Below are positions 1-6,298 of a stretch of DNA of 10,290 nucleotides, one piece after another. Within the stretch, counting starts at the first letter, position 1. Each line of letters starts with the position of its first letter. Made by a program: the position numbers and the translations under genes. Source of the stretch: an uncultured Collinsella sp. (lineage in GTDB: Bacteria; Actinomycetota; Coriobacteriia; Coriobacteriales; Coriobacteriaceae); NCBI GenBank assembly GCA_900547835.1, contig URIJ01000066.1, forward strand, positions 1 through 10,290, in the 5' to 3' direction. Below the pieces are notes generated by a model. The model did not search any database. It saw only the letters and a list, made by a program, of their open reading frames with translations, and was not told the origin of the DNA.

Positions 1-104
1 GGGTCGATTCGCTTAACGTGGCCGCGGCGAGCGCCGTCGCCTTTTGGCAGCTGTGCCCGCACGTGAGCAATGAGTATCACTACCAGCCGGGTTTGTATCA
101 CTAG
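1..104 (+). CDS. C-terminal end of a SpoU/TrmH-family RNA 2'-O-ribose methyltransferase (partial)
   Basis: The frame beginning at base 3 is open to a TAG at 102-104 and encodes 33 residues. They begin VDSLNVAAASAVAFWQL, which fits the last conserved motif of SpoU (TrmH/RlmB-like) methyltransferases, the S-LNV-x-A segment of the trefoil-knot fold. That motif contributes to S-adenosylmethionine binding and the dimer interface in this family. The remaining residues (CPHVSNEYHYQPGLYH) form a short tail. Family members methylate the 2'-hydroxyl of a ribose in tRNA or 23S rRNA; the target cannot be told from this fragment. The gene starts upstream of the window. It lies on the same strand as the exporter gene, about 125 bases before its start, with only a weak terminator candidate between them. 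The call rests on one short motif. Confidence 0.72.
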   Translation, partial: VDSLNVAAASAVAFWQLCPHVSNEYHYQPGLYH

Positions 105-114
105 GCAGTTTTCC

Positions 115-140
115 GCACCGCGCTCTAATTCGGGGTGTTT
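115..140 (+). terminator. Weak candidate terminator after the methyltransferase gene
   Basis: CACC (116-119) can pair with GGTG (134-137), and after a G/G mismatch CG (121-122) pairs with CG (131-132), leaving an 8-nt loop. A short T-run (138-140) follows. The stem is short and interrupted, so this is only a possible intrinsic terminator. Confidence 0.25.
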
Positions 141-217
141 CGGTCGCCGCCAGTCGGTGCTAAGCTAGTATTGGCTTTGGTCTTAAATTGCCGTTATGTT
201 GTTTGACGTATGCTGGC

Positions 218-225
218 GGGGAGGG
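218..225 (+). promoter_or_regulatory. Shine-Dalgarno sequence deciding a GTG start for the MATE gene
   Basis: GGGGAGGG lies 3-4 bases before GTG at 229. The in-frame ATG further upstream at 196 has no purine-rich stretch in front of it (TTAAATTGCCGTT). The GTG start also gives the short N-terminus usual in this family. Confidence 0.6.
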
Positions 226-228
226 CGT

Positions 229-1578
229 GTGGCTAAGAAATCTACGGCTATCGATGTAACGCAGGGTGTCATTTGGCAACAGCTGCTGTCGCTGTGCGTT
301 CCCATCTTTTTTAGTTCGTTTTTTCAGCAGGCCTACACGCTTATCGGTACGTATATCGTTGGCCAGTTTGGCGGCAAGCTCGCGCTGGGTGGCATTCAAG
401 CCACGATGGTGCTCACCGAGCTCTGCATTGGCTTTTGCGTTGGCGTCGGCGCCGGCTGCGCGGTCATTACCGGTCAGTATTTTGGCCAGCACGATGATGA
501 GCGACTGAGTCGTTCGGTCCATACAGCCATGACGCTCGCGCTGGTGGGCGGTATCGCTTTCTCGATTCTTGGCATAGTGTTCGTTGAGCCCATGCTGGTG
601 CTTATGAACACGCCGCATGAACTATTGGCCGAGGGTGTGGCCTATGCTCGCTGTTATTTTGCCGCGATGGTTGCGGCGCTGCTGCTGAATATGGGAACCG
701 CACTGCTGCGTGCCGTGGGCGACACGCGCGGGCCCGCCGTGATCATTGCCTCTGGCTGCCTGGTTAACGTGGTGCTGGATATCATTTTTGTCGCTGTGTT
801 GCATATGGAGGCGCTGGGCTGCGGCATCGCAGTGGCGCTGACCATTTGCTCCAATGCAACGATGATCGTGTTGCGCATGATGCGCGCTCCGGGTGCATGG
901 CGTCTTTCGCTGTCTAAGCTCGGTATCGATCGCGGTATTTGCAAGAGTATGATCTCGTGTGGTCTGCCACTCGGTTTTCAATCGGCTGCCTATTCGATCT
1001 CGAACGTGCTGATCCAGGTATCGGTTAATTCGTTTGGCGCCGATGTCACGACTGCTTGGGGTCTATCTGGGCGCCTGGATGGCATTATCTGGATGGTGAC
1101 CGAGGCGCTCGGCGTATCGATCACTACGTTCTCGGCGCAGAACTTTGGCGCGCGCAACTACGAGCGCATGCGCAAGGGCTACCATACGTCGCTCGTGCTG
1201 TCGTTTATGCTCATTGGTGGCCTGTCTGCCGTGCTGCTGGTGTTCTCGGGTCCGTTGTCGCGTCTGTTTGTCGACGATGCTTCGATTTCGGCGTACACCA
1301 CGACGATTCTTCATTTCATTGCGCCGTTCTATGCGATTTTCTCGATTATCGAGAACGCCTCGGGTTCCATCCGCGGCGCCGGCGTGAGTTTGCAGCCTAT
1401 GATGCTCACCATCTTTGGCACCGTTGTCTTGAGGGTGATCTGGGTGTTTGCGATCATGCCCTTCGATCCGTCGCTCGAGCATCTGCTGCTGGTTTACCCC
1501 GTAACCTGGCTCATCACCGCAACCATGTTCACCATCTACCACCACAGCGGCAACTGGCTCGGCCGCGCCACCGCCTAG
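229..1578 (+). CDS. MATE-family multidrug/cation efflux transporter
   Basis: This 449-residue integral membrane protein belongs to the MATE (NorM/DinF-like) exporters, which expel cationic drugs or metabolites in exchange for Na+ or H+. The length and about twelve hydrophobic segments fit the family. Visible motifs are QQAY (33-36) and VGQFGG (44-49) in the first repeat, LLRAVGDTRGP (159-169), and SAQNFGARNYERM (302-314), the second-half Q-N-x-GA-x-x-x-x-R signature. In the first repeat the sequence reads LIGTYIVG where many relatives carry an aspartate (V-D-x-x-x-V-G), so a common charged residue is absent there. An in-frame ATG at 196 would add 11 residues (MLFDVCWRGGR), but the Shine-Dalgarno sequence favours GTG 229. 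The gene converges on the corrinoid adenosyltransferase gene and shares a terminal palindrome with it. The substrate cannot be predicted from sequence. Confidence 0.93.
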   Translation: MAKKSTAIDVTQGVIWQQLLSLCVPIFFSSFFQQAYTLIGTYIVGQFGGKLALGGIQATMVLTELCIGFCVGVGAGCAVITGQYFGQHDDERLSRSVHTAMTLALVGGIAFSILGIVFVEPMLVLMNTPHELLAEGVAYARCYFAAMVAALLLNMGTALLRAVGDTRGPAVIIASGCLVNVVLDIIFVAVLHMEALGCGIAVALTICSNATMIVLRMMRAPGAWRLSLSKLGIDRGICKSMISCGLPLGFQSAAYSISNVLIQVSVNSFGADVTTAWGLSGRLDGIIWMVTEALGVSITTFSAQNFGARNYERMRKGYHTSLVLSFMLIGGLSAVLLVFSGPLSRLFVDDASISAYTTTILHFIAPFYAIFSIIENASGSIRGAGVSLQPMMLTIFGTVVLRVIWVFAIMPFDPSLEHLLLVYPVTWLITATMFTIYHHSGNWLGRATA

Positions 1579-1604
1579 CCATTCGGGACGTCCCCAATGG
1601 CTAG
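1575..1604. terminator. Bidirectional hairpin covering both stop codons of convergent genes
   Basis: A 30-nt inverted repeat: CTAGCCATT (1575-1583) pairs perfectly with AATGGCTAG (1596-1604). After one C/C mismatch, GGG (1585-1587) pairs with CCC (1592-1594) around an ACGT loop. The left arm contains the TAG of the MATE gene (1576-1578), and the right arm contains the TAG of the adenosyltransferase on the other strand (1601-1603). Both transcripts would therefore fold the same hairpin at their ends. Neither side has a T-run, so it may act as a 3' end stabiliser or a Rho-assisted stop rather than a classical intrinsic terminator. Confidence 0.55.
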
Positions 1605-2086
1605 TATTCGATGCCTTGGCGGGCTAGGAGTCCTTCGTCGAAGTAGTGTTTGATGGGGCGCATTTCGGTTACCAGGTCGGCAAGGTCGGCGAGGGGCAGC
1701 AAGCCCCGGCCGGTGAGCACGAGCTCCGTGGTGGTTGGTTTCATCGCGATCAACGCTTCGACATCTTCGCGCGTCACAAAGCCGCGGCGCATGGCTTCTC
1801 CCAGCTCATCCAAGATCAGCACGTCGACCTGGCTAATCTGCTCGCGCGCCAGCTCCATGATCTGTGCGGCACAGGCTTCGGGCGTGTCGCGGTCGGCTTG
1901 TACGATCCGTAGCCCCAATCGAGGAGCTGCGTCATGTTCGGCGCAGTGCAGCTTCTTGGCAAACTGAAGCATGAGCACGTTAAGTCCATAGCCCGTGGCA
2001 CGCAGCGCGAGCCCCAGCGCAGCCGTCGTCTTGCCCTTGCCGTCGCCCGTATAGATTTGAACCTTGCCGACTTCCAGTGATGCCAT
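1601..2086 (-). CDS. cobO: Corrinoid (cob(I)yrinic acid a,c-diamide) adenosyltransferase, CobA/CobO/BtuR type
   Basis: This 161-residue P-loop enzyme transfers the 5'-deoxyadenosyl group of ATP to the Co(I) of a corrinoid. It makes adenosylcobalamin during synthesis or salvage of vitamin B12. The N-terminal GDGKGKTT (14-21) is the family's P-loop. VDVLILDELGEA is the Walker B-like strand with its conserved acidic pair. LTGRG followed by ADLVTEMRPIKH and a C-terminal FDEGLLARQGIEY match the family's closing motifs. The length is slightly short of the usual 170-200, mainly because the N-terminal extension is missing. The ATG at 2086 is preceded on its strand by AAAGGA (2092-2097) at good spacing. 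It is divergent from ftsH across about 90 bases, and no other B12 gene lies nearby. A lone copy fits corrinoid salvage as well as synthesis. Confidence 0.93.
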   Translation of the reverse strand: MASLEVGKVQIYTGDGKGKTTAALGLALRATGYGLNVLMLQFAKKLHCAEHDAAPRLGLRIVQADRDTPEACAAQIMELAREQISQVDVLILDELGEAMRRGFVTREDVEALIAMKPTTTELVLTGRGLLPLADLADLVTEMRPIKHYFDEGLLARQGIEY

Positions 2087-2178
2087 CTCTGTCCTTTCGT
2101 GCCCGGCATCGGTTTATCGCCGTTCGGGTTGGGTATTCTAGATAGCATTATCAACCCCAGTAGATGGAGTTTAAGCAG

Positions 2179-4071
2179 ATGGAGATGGATGACAACAAAC
2201 GTAGACGGAATATGATCCTCTACGTGCTCATCGCCTTCGTCGTCTACCTCGTGCTCTCGACCGTTCTGTTCCCTAACATCGGTCACACGCAGCAGATTAC
2301 GAAGACCGATTATTCGACGTTTGTCAAAGCGCTCGACAAGAAGAGCGTCGACAAGGTCGAGTACAACACGGACGATTACTCGATTTATTACACCAAGAAG
2401 GGCGAGGACGAGAACATCGCCTATAAGACGACCGGTGTGCCGAATGATGCGGGCTTTACCGATCGCGTGCTTGAGTCTGGCGCTTCGCTGGAGTCGGTCG
2501 TTCCCGATAAAAACTCGGGTTTGATGACCTACTACCTGCTTACGCTCATTCTTCCCATGGCGATTTTCTTCCTCATCGGTTGGTGGCTCAACCGCCGCAT
2601 GAAGAAGGCCATGGGTGACGACGGCCCGTCGATGAACTTTGGCGGCGGCGGTTTTGGCGGCGGCGGACTGGGTAAGTCCGGCGCGCGCGTGATCGCCTCC
2701 AAGGACGTGGGCGTGACCTTTAAGGACGTCGCCGGCCAGGAAGAGGCCAAGGAGTCTCTCAAGGAGGTCGTCGACTTTCTGGAGAAGCCGCAGCGCTACG
2801 AGGAGATCGGCGCCAAACTGCCACGCGGCGCTCTCCTTGTCGGCCCTCCGGGTACCGGTAAAACCCTGCTCGCCAAGGCTGTGGCCGGCGAGGCGGGCGT
2901 GCCGTTCTTTAGTATTTCTGGTTCTGAGTTTGTTGAGATGTTTGTCGGCCGCGGCGCCGCTAAGGTTCGCGACCTGTTTAAGCAGGCCAAGGAAAAGGCC
3001 CCGTGCATCGTCTTTATCGACGAGATCGATACCATCGGTAAGAAGCGCGATGGCGGCGGCTTTAGTGGCAACGACGAGCGCGAGCAGACGCTCAATCAGC
3101 TGCTGACCGAGATGGATGGATTCGATAACCACAAGGGTATCGTCGTCCTCGCTGCGACCAACCGTCCTGACAGCCTTGATCCGGCCCTGCTGCGCCCCGG
3201 CCGCTTTGACCGCCGCATCCCCGTTGAGCTGCCCGACCTGACCGGCCGCAAGAACATCCTCGAGCTGCACGCCAAGAGCGTTAAGACGCAGCCCCCGATC
3301 GATCTGACCGCGATTGCCCGCGCCACGCCTGGTGCTTCGGGTGCCGATCTGGCCAACATCATCAACGAGGGCGCCCTGCGCGCCGTTCGCGAAGGTCGCA
3401 AGCGTGCAACCCAGGACGACTTCGAGGAGTCGGTGGAGGTCGTCATTGCCGGCCAACAGCGTAAGTCCACGGTGCTGTCCGACCACGAGAAGCAGGTCGT
3501 CTCCTACCACGAGATCGGCCACGCCATCGTTGCCGCACGCCAGAAGGGCTCGGCACCGGTTACCAAGATCACGATCGTTCCCCGTACGAGCGGCGCTCTG
3601 GGCTACACCATGCAGGTCGAGGAGGACGAGCGCTTCCTGACCACGCGCCAGGAGGTCTTGGACAAGCTCGCTGTCTATTGCGGTGGCCGCGCAGCCGAGG
3701 AGCTCATCTTTGGCGAGATGACGACCGGTGCCGCCAACGATATCGAGCAGGCCACCAAGCTCGCCCGCAACATGGTGACGCGCTTTGGTATGTCCGACGA
3801 GTTTGGCATGATGGCGCTCGGTACCGTCCAGAATGCGTACCTCAACCAGGATACGTCGCTCACCTGCGCCCCCGGTACGGCCGAGCGTGTGGACGCAATT
3901 GTCGCCAAGTTGATTGAGGATGCGCACGACCGCGCCCTGCAGATCCTCAAGGAAAACAAGTTCAAGCTCCACGAGCTGGCTCGTTATCTGTACAAGAAGG
4001 AGACGATCACGGGCGAGGAGTTCATGAATCTCCTCACGCGCGAGAACCCGCTGATGCCCAAGCAGCAGTAA
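2179..4071 (+). CDS. ftsH: ATP-dependent zinc metalloprotease FtsH
   Basis: Membrane-anchored AAA+ protease that forms hexamers, extracts membrane and soluble proteins and degrades them in a zinc-dependent chamber. From the chosen start it has 630 residues. The order is: transmembrane helix 1 (about 12-31), a short extracytoplasmic domain, transmembrane helix 2 (about 116-136), a glycine-rich linker (about 154-165), and the AAA+ domain. That domain carries Walker A GPPGTGKT (222-229), Walker B IVFIDEID (277-284) and arginine fingers R339 and R342 in LLRPGRFDRR. The peptidase domain has zinc motif HEIGH (444-448) and third ligand D521 in GAANDIEQAT. The pore loop reads MFVGRGA, with arginine where V is usual. 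Three starts are possible: 2164, 2179 and 2185. I chose 2179 because GGAG (2166-2169) sits nine bases before it; 2164 has no Shine-Dalgarno and would need leaderless initiation. A strong terminator follows the gene. Confidence 0.98.
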   Translation: MEMDDNKRRRNMILYVLIAFVVYLVLSTVLFPNIGHTQQITKTDYSTFVKALDKKSVDKVEYNTDDYSIYYTKKGEDENIAYKTTGVPNDAGFTDRVLESGASLESVVPDKNSGLMTYYLLTLILPMAIFFLIGWWLNRRMKKAMGDDGPSMNFGGGGFGGGGLGKSGARVIASKDVGVTFKDVAGQEEAKESLKEVVDFLEKPQRYEEIGAKLPRGALLVGPPGTGKTLLAKAVAGEAGVPFFSISGSEFVEMFVGRGAAKVRDLFKQAKEKAPCIVFIDEIDTIGKKRDGGGFSGNDEREQTLNQLLTEMDGFDNHKGIVVLAATNRPDSLDPALLRPGRFDRRIPVELPDLTGRKNILELHAKSVKTQPPIDLTAIARATPGASGADLANIINEGALRAVREGRKRATQDDFEESVEVVIAGQQRKSTVLSDHEKQVVSYHEIGHAIVAARQKGSAPVTKITIVPRTSGALGYTMQVEEDERFLTTRQEVLDKLAVYCGGRAAEELIFGEMTTGAANDIEQATKLARNMVTRFGMSDEFGMMALGTVQNAYLNQDTSLTCAPGTAERVDAIVAKLIEDAHDRALQILKENKFKLHELARYLYKKETITGEEFMNLLTRENPLMPKQQ

Positions 4072-4097
4072 CGCCGCGGCCGAGCCAGTAAACGCCG

Positions 4098-4137
4098 ACG
4101 CCCCATTTGAGCAGCTTTCTCAAATGGGGCGTTTTGC
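4098..4137 (+). terminator. Intrinsic terminator after ftsH
   Basis: CGCCCCATTTGAG (4099-4111) pairs perfectly with CTCAAATGGGGCG (4119-4131) around a 7-nt loop. An extra A-T pair extends the base, and TTTTGC follows. This is a textbook Rho-independent terminator. It ends only 17 nt before the next start codon, so DUF523 transcription must pass through it or start from a promoter overlapping it. Confidence 0.92.
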
Positions 4138-4141
4138 TTGA

Positions 4142-4146
4142 GAGGG
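4142..4146 (+). promoter_or_regulatory. Shine-Dalgarno deciding the ATG at 4153
   Basis: GAGGG lies six bases before ATG 4153. The upstream in-frame TTG (4138) and ATG (4147) lack a spaced Shine-Dalgarno, and TTG 4138 lies right against the terminator's T-run. Confidence 0.6.
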
Positions 4147-4152
4147 ATGGAA

Positions 4153-4605
4153 ATGAAGATCGTGGTGAGCGCCTGCTTGATGGGCGAGAGCTGCAAGTAT
4201 AACGGGCTCGATAACTACCACCGCGCGTTGGTCGAGGCTTGCGAGCGCACGGGGACCGAGGTCCTCCTCGTGTGCCCCGAGGTCTTTGGCGGCCTGCTCA
4301 CGCCGCGCAAGCCGTCCGAGATTGTGAACGGCGAGGTTCGTACCTGCGAGGGCATCTCGGTTGATCGCGAATTTCGCCTGGGTGCCCAACGTGCGCTCGA
4401 TATGTGCGAGCAGGCAGGCGGACCGGAAGAGATAGTCGCGTGCATCCTTCAGGACCGCAGCCCCTCGTGCGGTGCGGGTCACATCTACGACGGCACCTTT
4501 AGCGGTACGCTCACCGCGGGCAACGGTGTTTTCGTCGACCTGCTCCTGCGCCACGGCTACCGTGTGATCCCGGCAAGCGAGTTCGACCCCAGCATGTTGA
4601 AGTAG
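4153..4605 (+). CDS. DUF523 family protein (YbbK/TudS-like, possible iron-sulfur thiouracil desulfurase)
   Basis: A 150-residue protein clearly in the DUF523 family. It has VSACLMGESCKYNG at the N-terminus (4-18), LVCPEVFGGLLTPRKPSE (39-56), and the closing block DRSPSCGAGHIYDGTFSG from residue 101. Conserved cysteines C8, C41 and C106 fall in these three motifs. Characterised members (TudS) desulfurate 2-thiouracil using a [4Fe-4S] cluster held by three cysteines, and these are the likely equivalents here. Whether this protein acts on thiouracil, another thiolated base, or something else cannot be read from sequence. C14, C30, C65, C85 and C97 are additional cysteines. The block reads LQDRSPSCG, with Q100 at a position that is often lysine. 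The gene sits just behind the ftsH terminator and ends in its own terminator, so it is probably transcribed alone or by read-through from ftsH. Confidence 0.9.
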   Translation: MKIVVSACLMGESCKYNGLDNYHRALVEACERTGTEVLLVCPEVFGGLLTPRKPSEIVNGEVRTCEGISVDREFRLGAQRALDMCEQAGGPEEIVACILQDRSPSCGAGHIYDGTFSGTLTAGNGVFVDLLLRHGYRVIPASEFDPSMLK

Positions 4606-4610
4606 TAAAT

Positions 4611-4650
4611 AAAAGGGGCGGCCATCGAGTAGATGGTCGCCCCTTTTGCT
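4611..4650. terminator. Bidirectional intrinsic terminator after the DUF523 gene
   Basis: AAAAGGGGCGGCCATC (4611-4626) pairs with GATGGTCGCCCCTTTT (4632-4647) over 16 bp with one G-T wobble and a 5-nt loop. The plus strand continues TTTTGCT, and the minus strand continues TTTTATTT, so it can stop transcription both ways between the convergent DUF523 and dehydrogenase genes. Confidence 0.9.
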
Positions 4651-4692
4651 GGCAAGCTAGACTATCTCACCAATTGTTCAATGGTATTTACC

Positions 4693-4736
4693 CATATAAA
4701 ACCTGCCAAAATAAACCTGTCACTTTTTGGTAGGTT
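4693..4736 (-). terminator. Intrinsic terminator of the dehydrogenase gene
   Basis: On the minus strand, AACCTACCAAAA (within 4725-4736) pairs with TTTTGGCAGGTT (4711-4700), 12 bp with one wobble and a 13-nt loop, followed by TTATAT. The stem base overlaps the TAA stop codon at 4735-4737. The loop is larger than usual, so this is a medium-strength call. Confidence 0.65.
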
Positions 4737-5823
4737 AGGCGAGGAGGGTGTGGCCGTAGGCGTCGGCGGCCTTGATGGCGGCGGCGAACTTTTCGTCGGT
4801 GAAGGGCTCCGGGTTACCCTGCTTCCACTCGTTGGTGGCGTGGGCATACTCACACAGCGCCGGGATGTCGGCCTCGGTAAGGCCGACCTGCTCAAGCGTC
4901 ACGGGCAGCCCCATCTGCTTGTTAAAGGCGGCGTAGCGCTCAAGGTTCTCGGTGTCTCCCGTATAGGCAAACAGCACGAGCACGCCCAGGCTCACGACCT
5001 CGCCGTGCAGGTAGGTGCCCTCACGCGGAATGCTGCAGGTGGCGTTGTAGAACGCGTGCGCCACGCTCGAGTTGTAGTAGTAATCGTTCTGGTTGGTCAG
5101 GTTGGAGACGTAGCCCGTGTTGACCACGATATCGAGCGCGATCTGCTTGACGGCCTCGGTCGACAGGTTCTGGCGAACGTCCTCTAGACCCTGCACGCCA
5201 TAGGTAAACAGCGGCTCGGAGCAGGTGTGGGCGAGTGCCAGGCCAAGACCGGCGGTGTGCTCCAAATTACCGGCGCTCGTGGCGTACTCGACTTCGGGCT
5301 GCTTGGACAGGGCGTCGCCCACGCCGGCCCAGAAGTACTCCGCCGGAGCCTCGGCGATGATCCTGGGGTTGATGAAGATGTGCGCCGGTCGGTTTGGGTA
5401 TGAATAGCCCTCGAGCGAGCCGTCGTCATTGTAGACAACGGCAATGGCGGTCGCGGCGGAGCAGTTAGAACAGATCGTCGGGACGGTGAAGACGATCTTC
5501 TTGAGCTCGATGGCCGCTGTCTTGACGGTATCGAGCGCCTTGCCGCCGCCGCATGCGATAAGAACGTCGGCTTCTTGGCAGGCAAGGGAGTTCACAACCT
5601 TGTCGATATTGGCGCGCGTACTGTTGGTGCCGTAGACGCGCGTCTCCAGAATCTCGACGTCGGTGCCCTCCAGCGCCGCTTCGATACCGGGAAGCGCCGC
5701 TGCCAGTGCTCGTTTACCACCGATAATCGCGACCTTGGTCGCTCCGTACTCAGCCAGCGCGTCGGGCAGGTCGTCAAAGCAGTCCTCGCCGACGGTGTAG
5801 TCGCTCATTCCAATCGTGCGCAT
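4735..5823 (-). CDS. Iron-containing alcohol dehydrogenase, glycerol dehydrogenase-like
   Basis: A 362-residue member of the group III (metal-dependent) alcohol dehydrogenases, nearest in layout to glycerol dehydrogenase GldA, which oxidises glycerol to dihydroxyacetone with NAD+. The N-terminal half has KVAIIGGKRAL and the dinucleotide-binding CGGGKALDTVK (91-101), then TICSNCSAATAIAVVYNDDG (116-135), the family's T-x-x-S-x-x-S-x-x-T loop. The three expected metal ligands are present: D170 in GVGDALSK, H256 in SSVAHAFYNA and H273 in YLHGEVVSLG. MGLPVTLEQVGL near the C-terminus resembles GldA. The exact substrate is uncertain, because related cytosolic enzymes act on other polyols or aldehydes, so I withhold the symbol. 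The ATG at 5823 is preceded by AAAGAAGG (5829-5836 on the minus strand) at five bases, which favours it over the in-frame ATG five codons on. The gene is divergent from ileS and alone in its transcript. Confidence 0.88.
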   Translation of the reverse strand: MRTIGMSDYTVGEDCFDDLPDALAEYGATKVAIIGGKRALAAALPGIEAALEGTDVEILETRVYGTNSTRANIDKVVNSLACQEADVLIACGGGKALDTVKTAAIELKKIVFTVPTICSNCSAATAIAVVYNDDGSLEGYSYPNRPAHIFINPRIIAEAPAEYFWAGVGDALSKQPEVEYATSAGNLEHTAGLGLALAHTCSEPLFTYGVQGLEDVRQNLSTEAVKQIALDIVVNTGYVSNLTNQNDYYYNSSVAHAFYNATCSIPREGTYLHGEVVSLGVLVLFAYTGDTENLERYAAFNKQMGLPVTLEQVGLTEADIPALCEYAHATNEWKQGNPEPFTDEKFAAAIKAADAYGHTLLA

Positions 5824-5890
5824 AGCAGCCTTCTTTCGTTAGATAAAGTGCTTTCAGGTATTTTGCTCCAAGTGAGTGCTTGCGACCGCG

Positions 5891-5900
5891 AGAAATTTCT
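5891..5900. repeat. 10-bp palindrome between divergent dehydrogenase and ileS genes
   Basis: AGAAATTTCT is a perfect palindrome about 70 bases upstream of the dehydrogenase start. It is in the right place for a repressor or activator site, but a 10-bp AT palindrome can arise by chance, so the role is only a possibility. Confidence 0.25.
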
Positions 5901-5944
5901 AACGTATAAAACCGATGTTGAGGGTTTTTCGCCGGCGTTTGCCG

Positions 5945-5953
5945 TGCTACCAT
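5945..5953 (+). promoter_or_regulatory. Candidate extended -10 promoter element for the ileS leader
   Basis: TGCTACCAT has a TG one base before a -10-like TACCAT (4 of 6 to TATAAT). The region 17 bases upstream is only a T-run (5925-5930), so there is no good -35. A start near 5960 would give a transcript that begins about 30 nt before the first T-box stem, which is why I favour this position. Confidence 0.4.
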
Positions 5954-5992
5954 ACAGCGCAGAAGCGTTGATGGGGACGAGTAGTCGGCCGT

Positions 5993-6267
5993 CCGCATGC
6001 TACAGAGAGCGGGGAGCGCTGAGAACCCGTGCATGCGACCGATGAAAATCACCCCGGAGCTGCGGTCCCAACGGACGTGCCGCGCAGGTTCGTCTTAGTA
6101 GATATCGCCGAGATGGTCGTCGATACAGGCCAGCCGAGTAACGGATGCGAGCGCGCGAATACGCGGGCGAGGGCATCTAAGCTGGGTGGTTAAGCGAAGA
6201 GCTTTTGCGGGCAGACGGCCCGTTTTGTGGCGCTTCGTCCCAGCTTGCAGGGACGGGCGCTTTTTTT
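5993..6267 (+). promoter_or_regulatory. T-box riboswitch (tRNA-Ile sensing) in the ileS leader
   Basis: The leader senses uncharged tRNA-Ile. Stem I: CCGCA (5993-5997) pairs with TGCGG (6061-6065), GCT (5999-6001) with AGC (6058-6060). An ACAGAGAG internal loop (6002-6009) resembles the GA-rich turn of T-boxes. CGGGG (6010-6014) pairs with CCCCG (6052-6056) and encloses the specifier AUC (6048-6050), an isoleucine codon followed by the usual A. The part above the specifier is only about 33 nt, so Stem I is short. Stem III: GATGC (6144-6148) pairs with GCATC (6173-6177). T-box core: AAGCTGGGTGGTTAAGCG (6179-6196). Antiterminator: AAGCTGGG (6179-6186) pairs perfectly with CCCAGCTT (6239-6246), leaves a 7-nt TGGTTAA bulge, then GCGAAG (6194-6199) pairs with CTTCGT (6233-6238). 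TGGT (6187-6190) is complementary to ACCA, the 3' end expected of tRNA-Ile. The terminator shares the CTTCGTCCC segment, so the two folds exclude each other. Stem II was not resolved. Confidence 0.93.
6229..6267 (+). terminator. Regulated intrinsic terminator of the ileS T-box
   Basis: GCGC (6230-6233) and CGTCCC (6236-6241) pair with GGGACG (6250-6255) and GCGC (6257-6260), with one wobble and one bulge between, around an 8-nt loop. Seven T (6261-6267) follow. It forms only when the antiterminator, which uses 6233-6246, does not. Confidence 0.92.
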
Positions 6268-6298
6268 GGTGCCCAACGGGCGTGCGCGCCCACGACAT

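Noticed and set aside
1816..3972. Long open frame (718 codons) on the minus strand opposite ftsH
   Set aside because: It lies antisense to an unmistakable ftsH, has no recognisable domain, and runs into the adenosyltransferase in a wrong frame. Long antisense frames are common opposite GC-rich genes.
4633..5187. Open frame on the plus strand opposite the end of the dehydrogenase gene
   Set aside because: It starts inside a terminator hairpin, has no Shine-Dalgarno and gives a glycine/valine-rich product typical of an antisense shadow.
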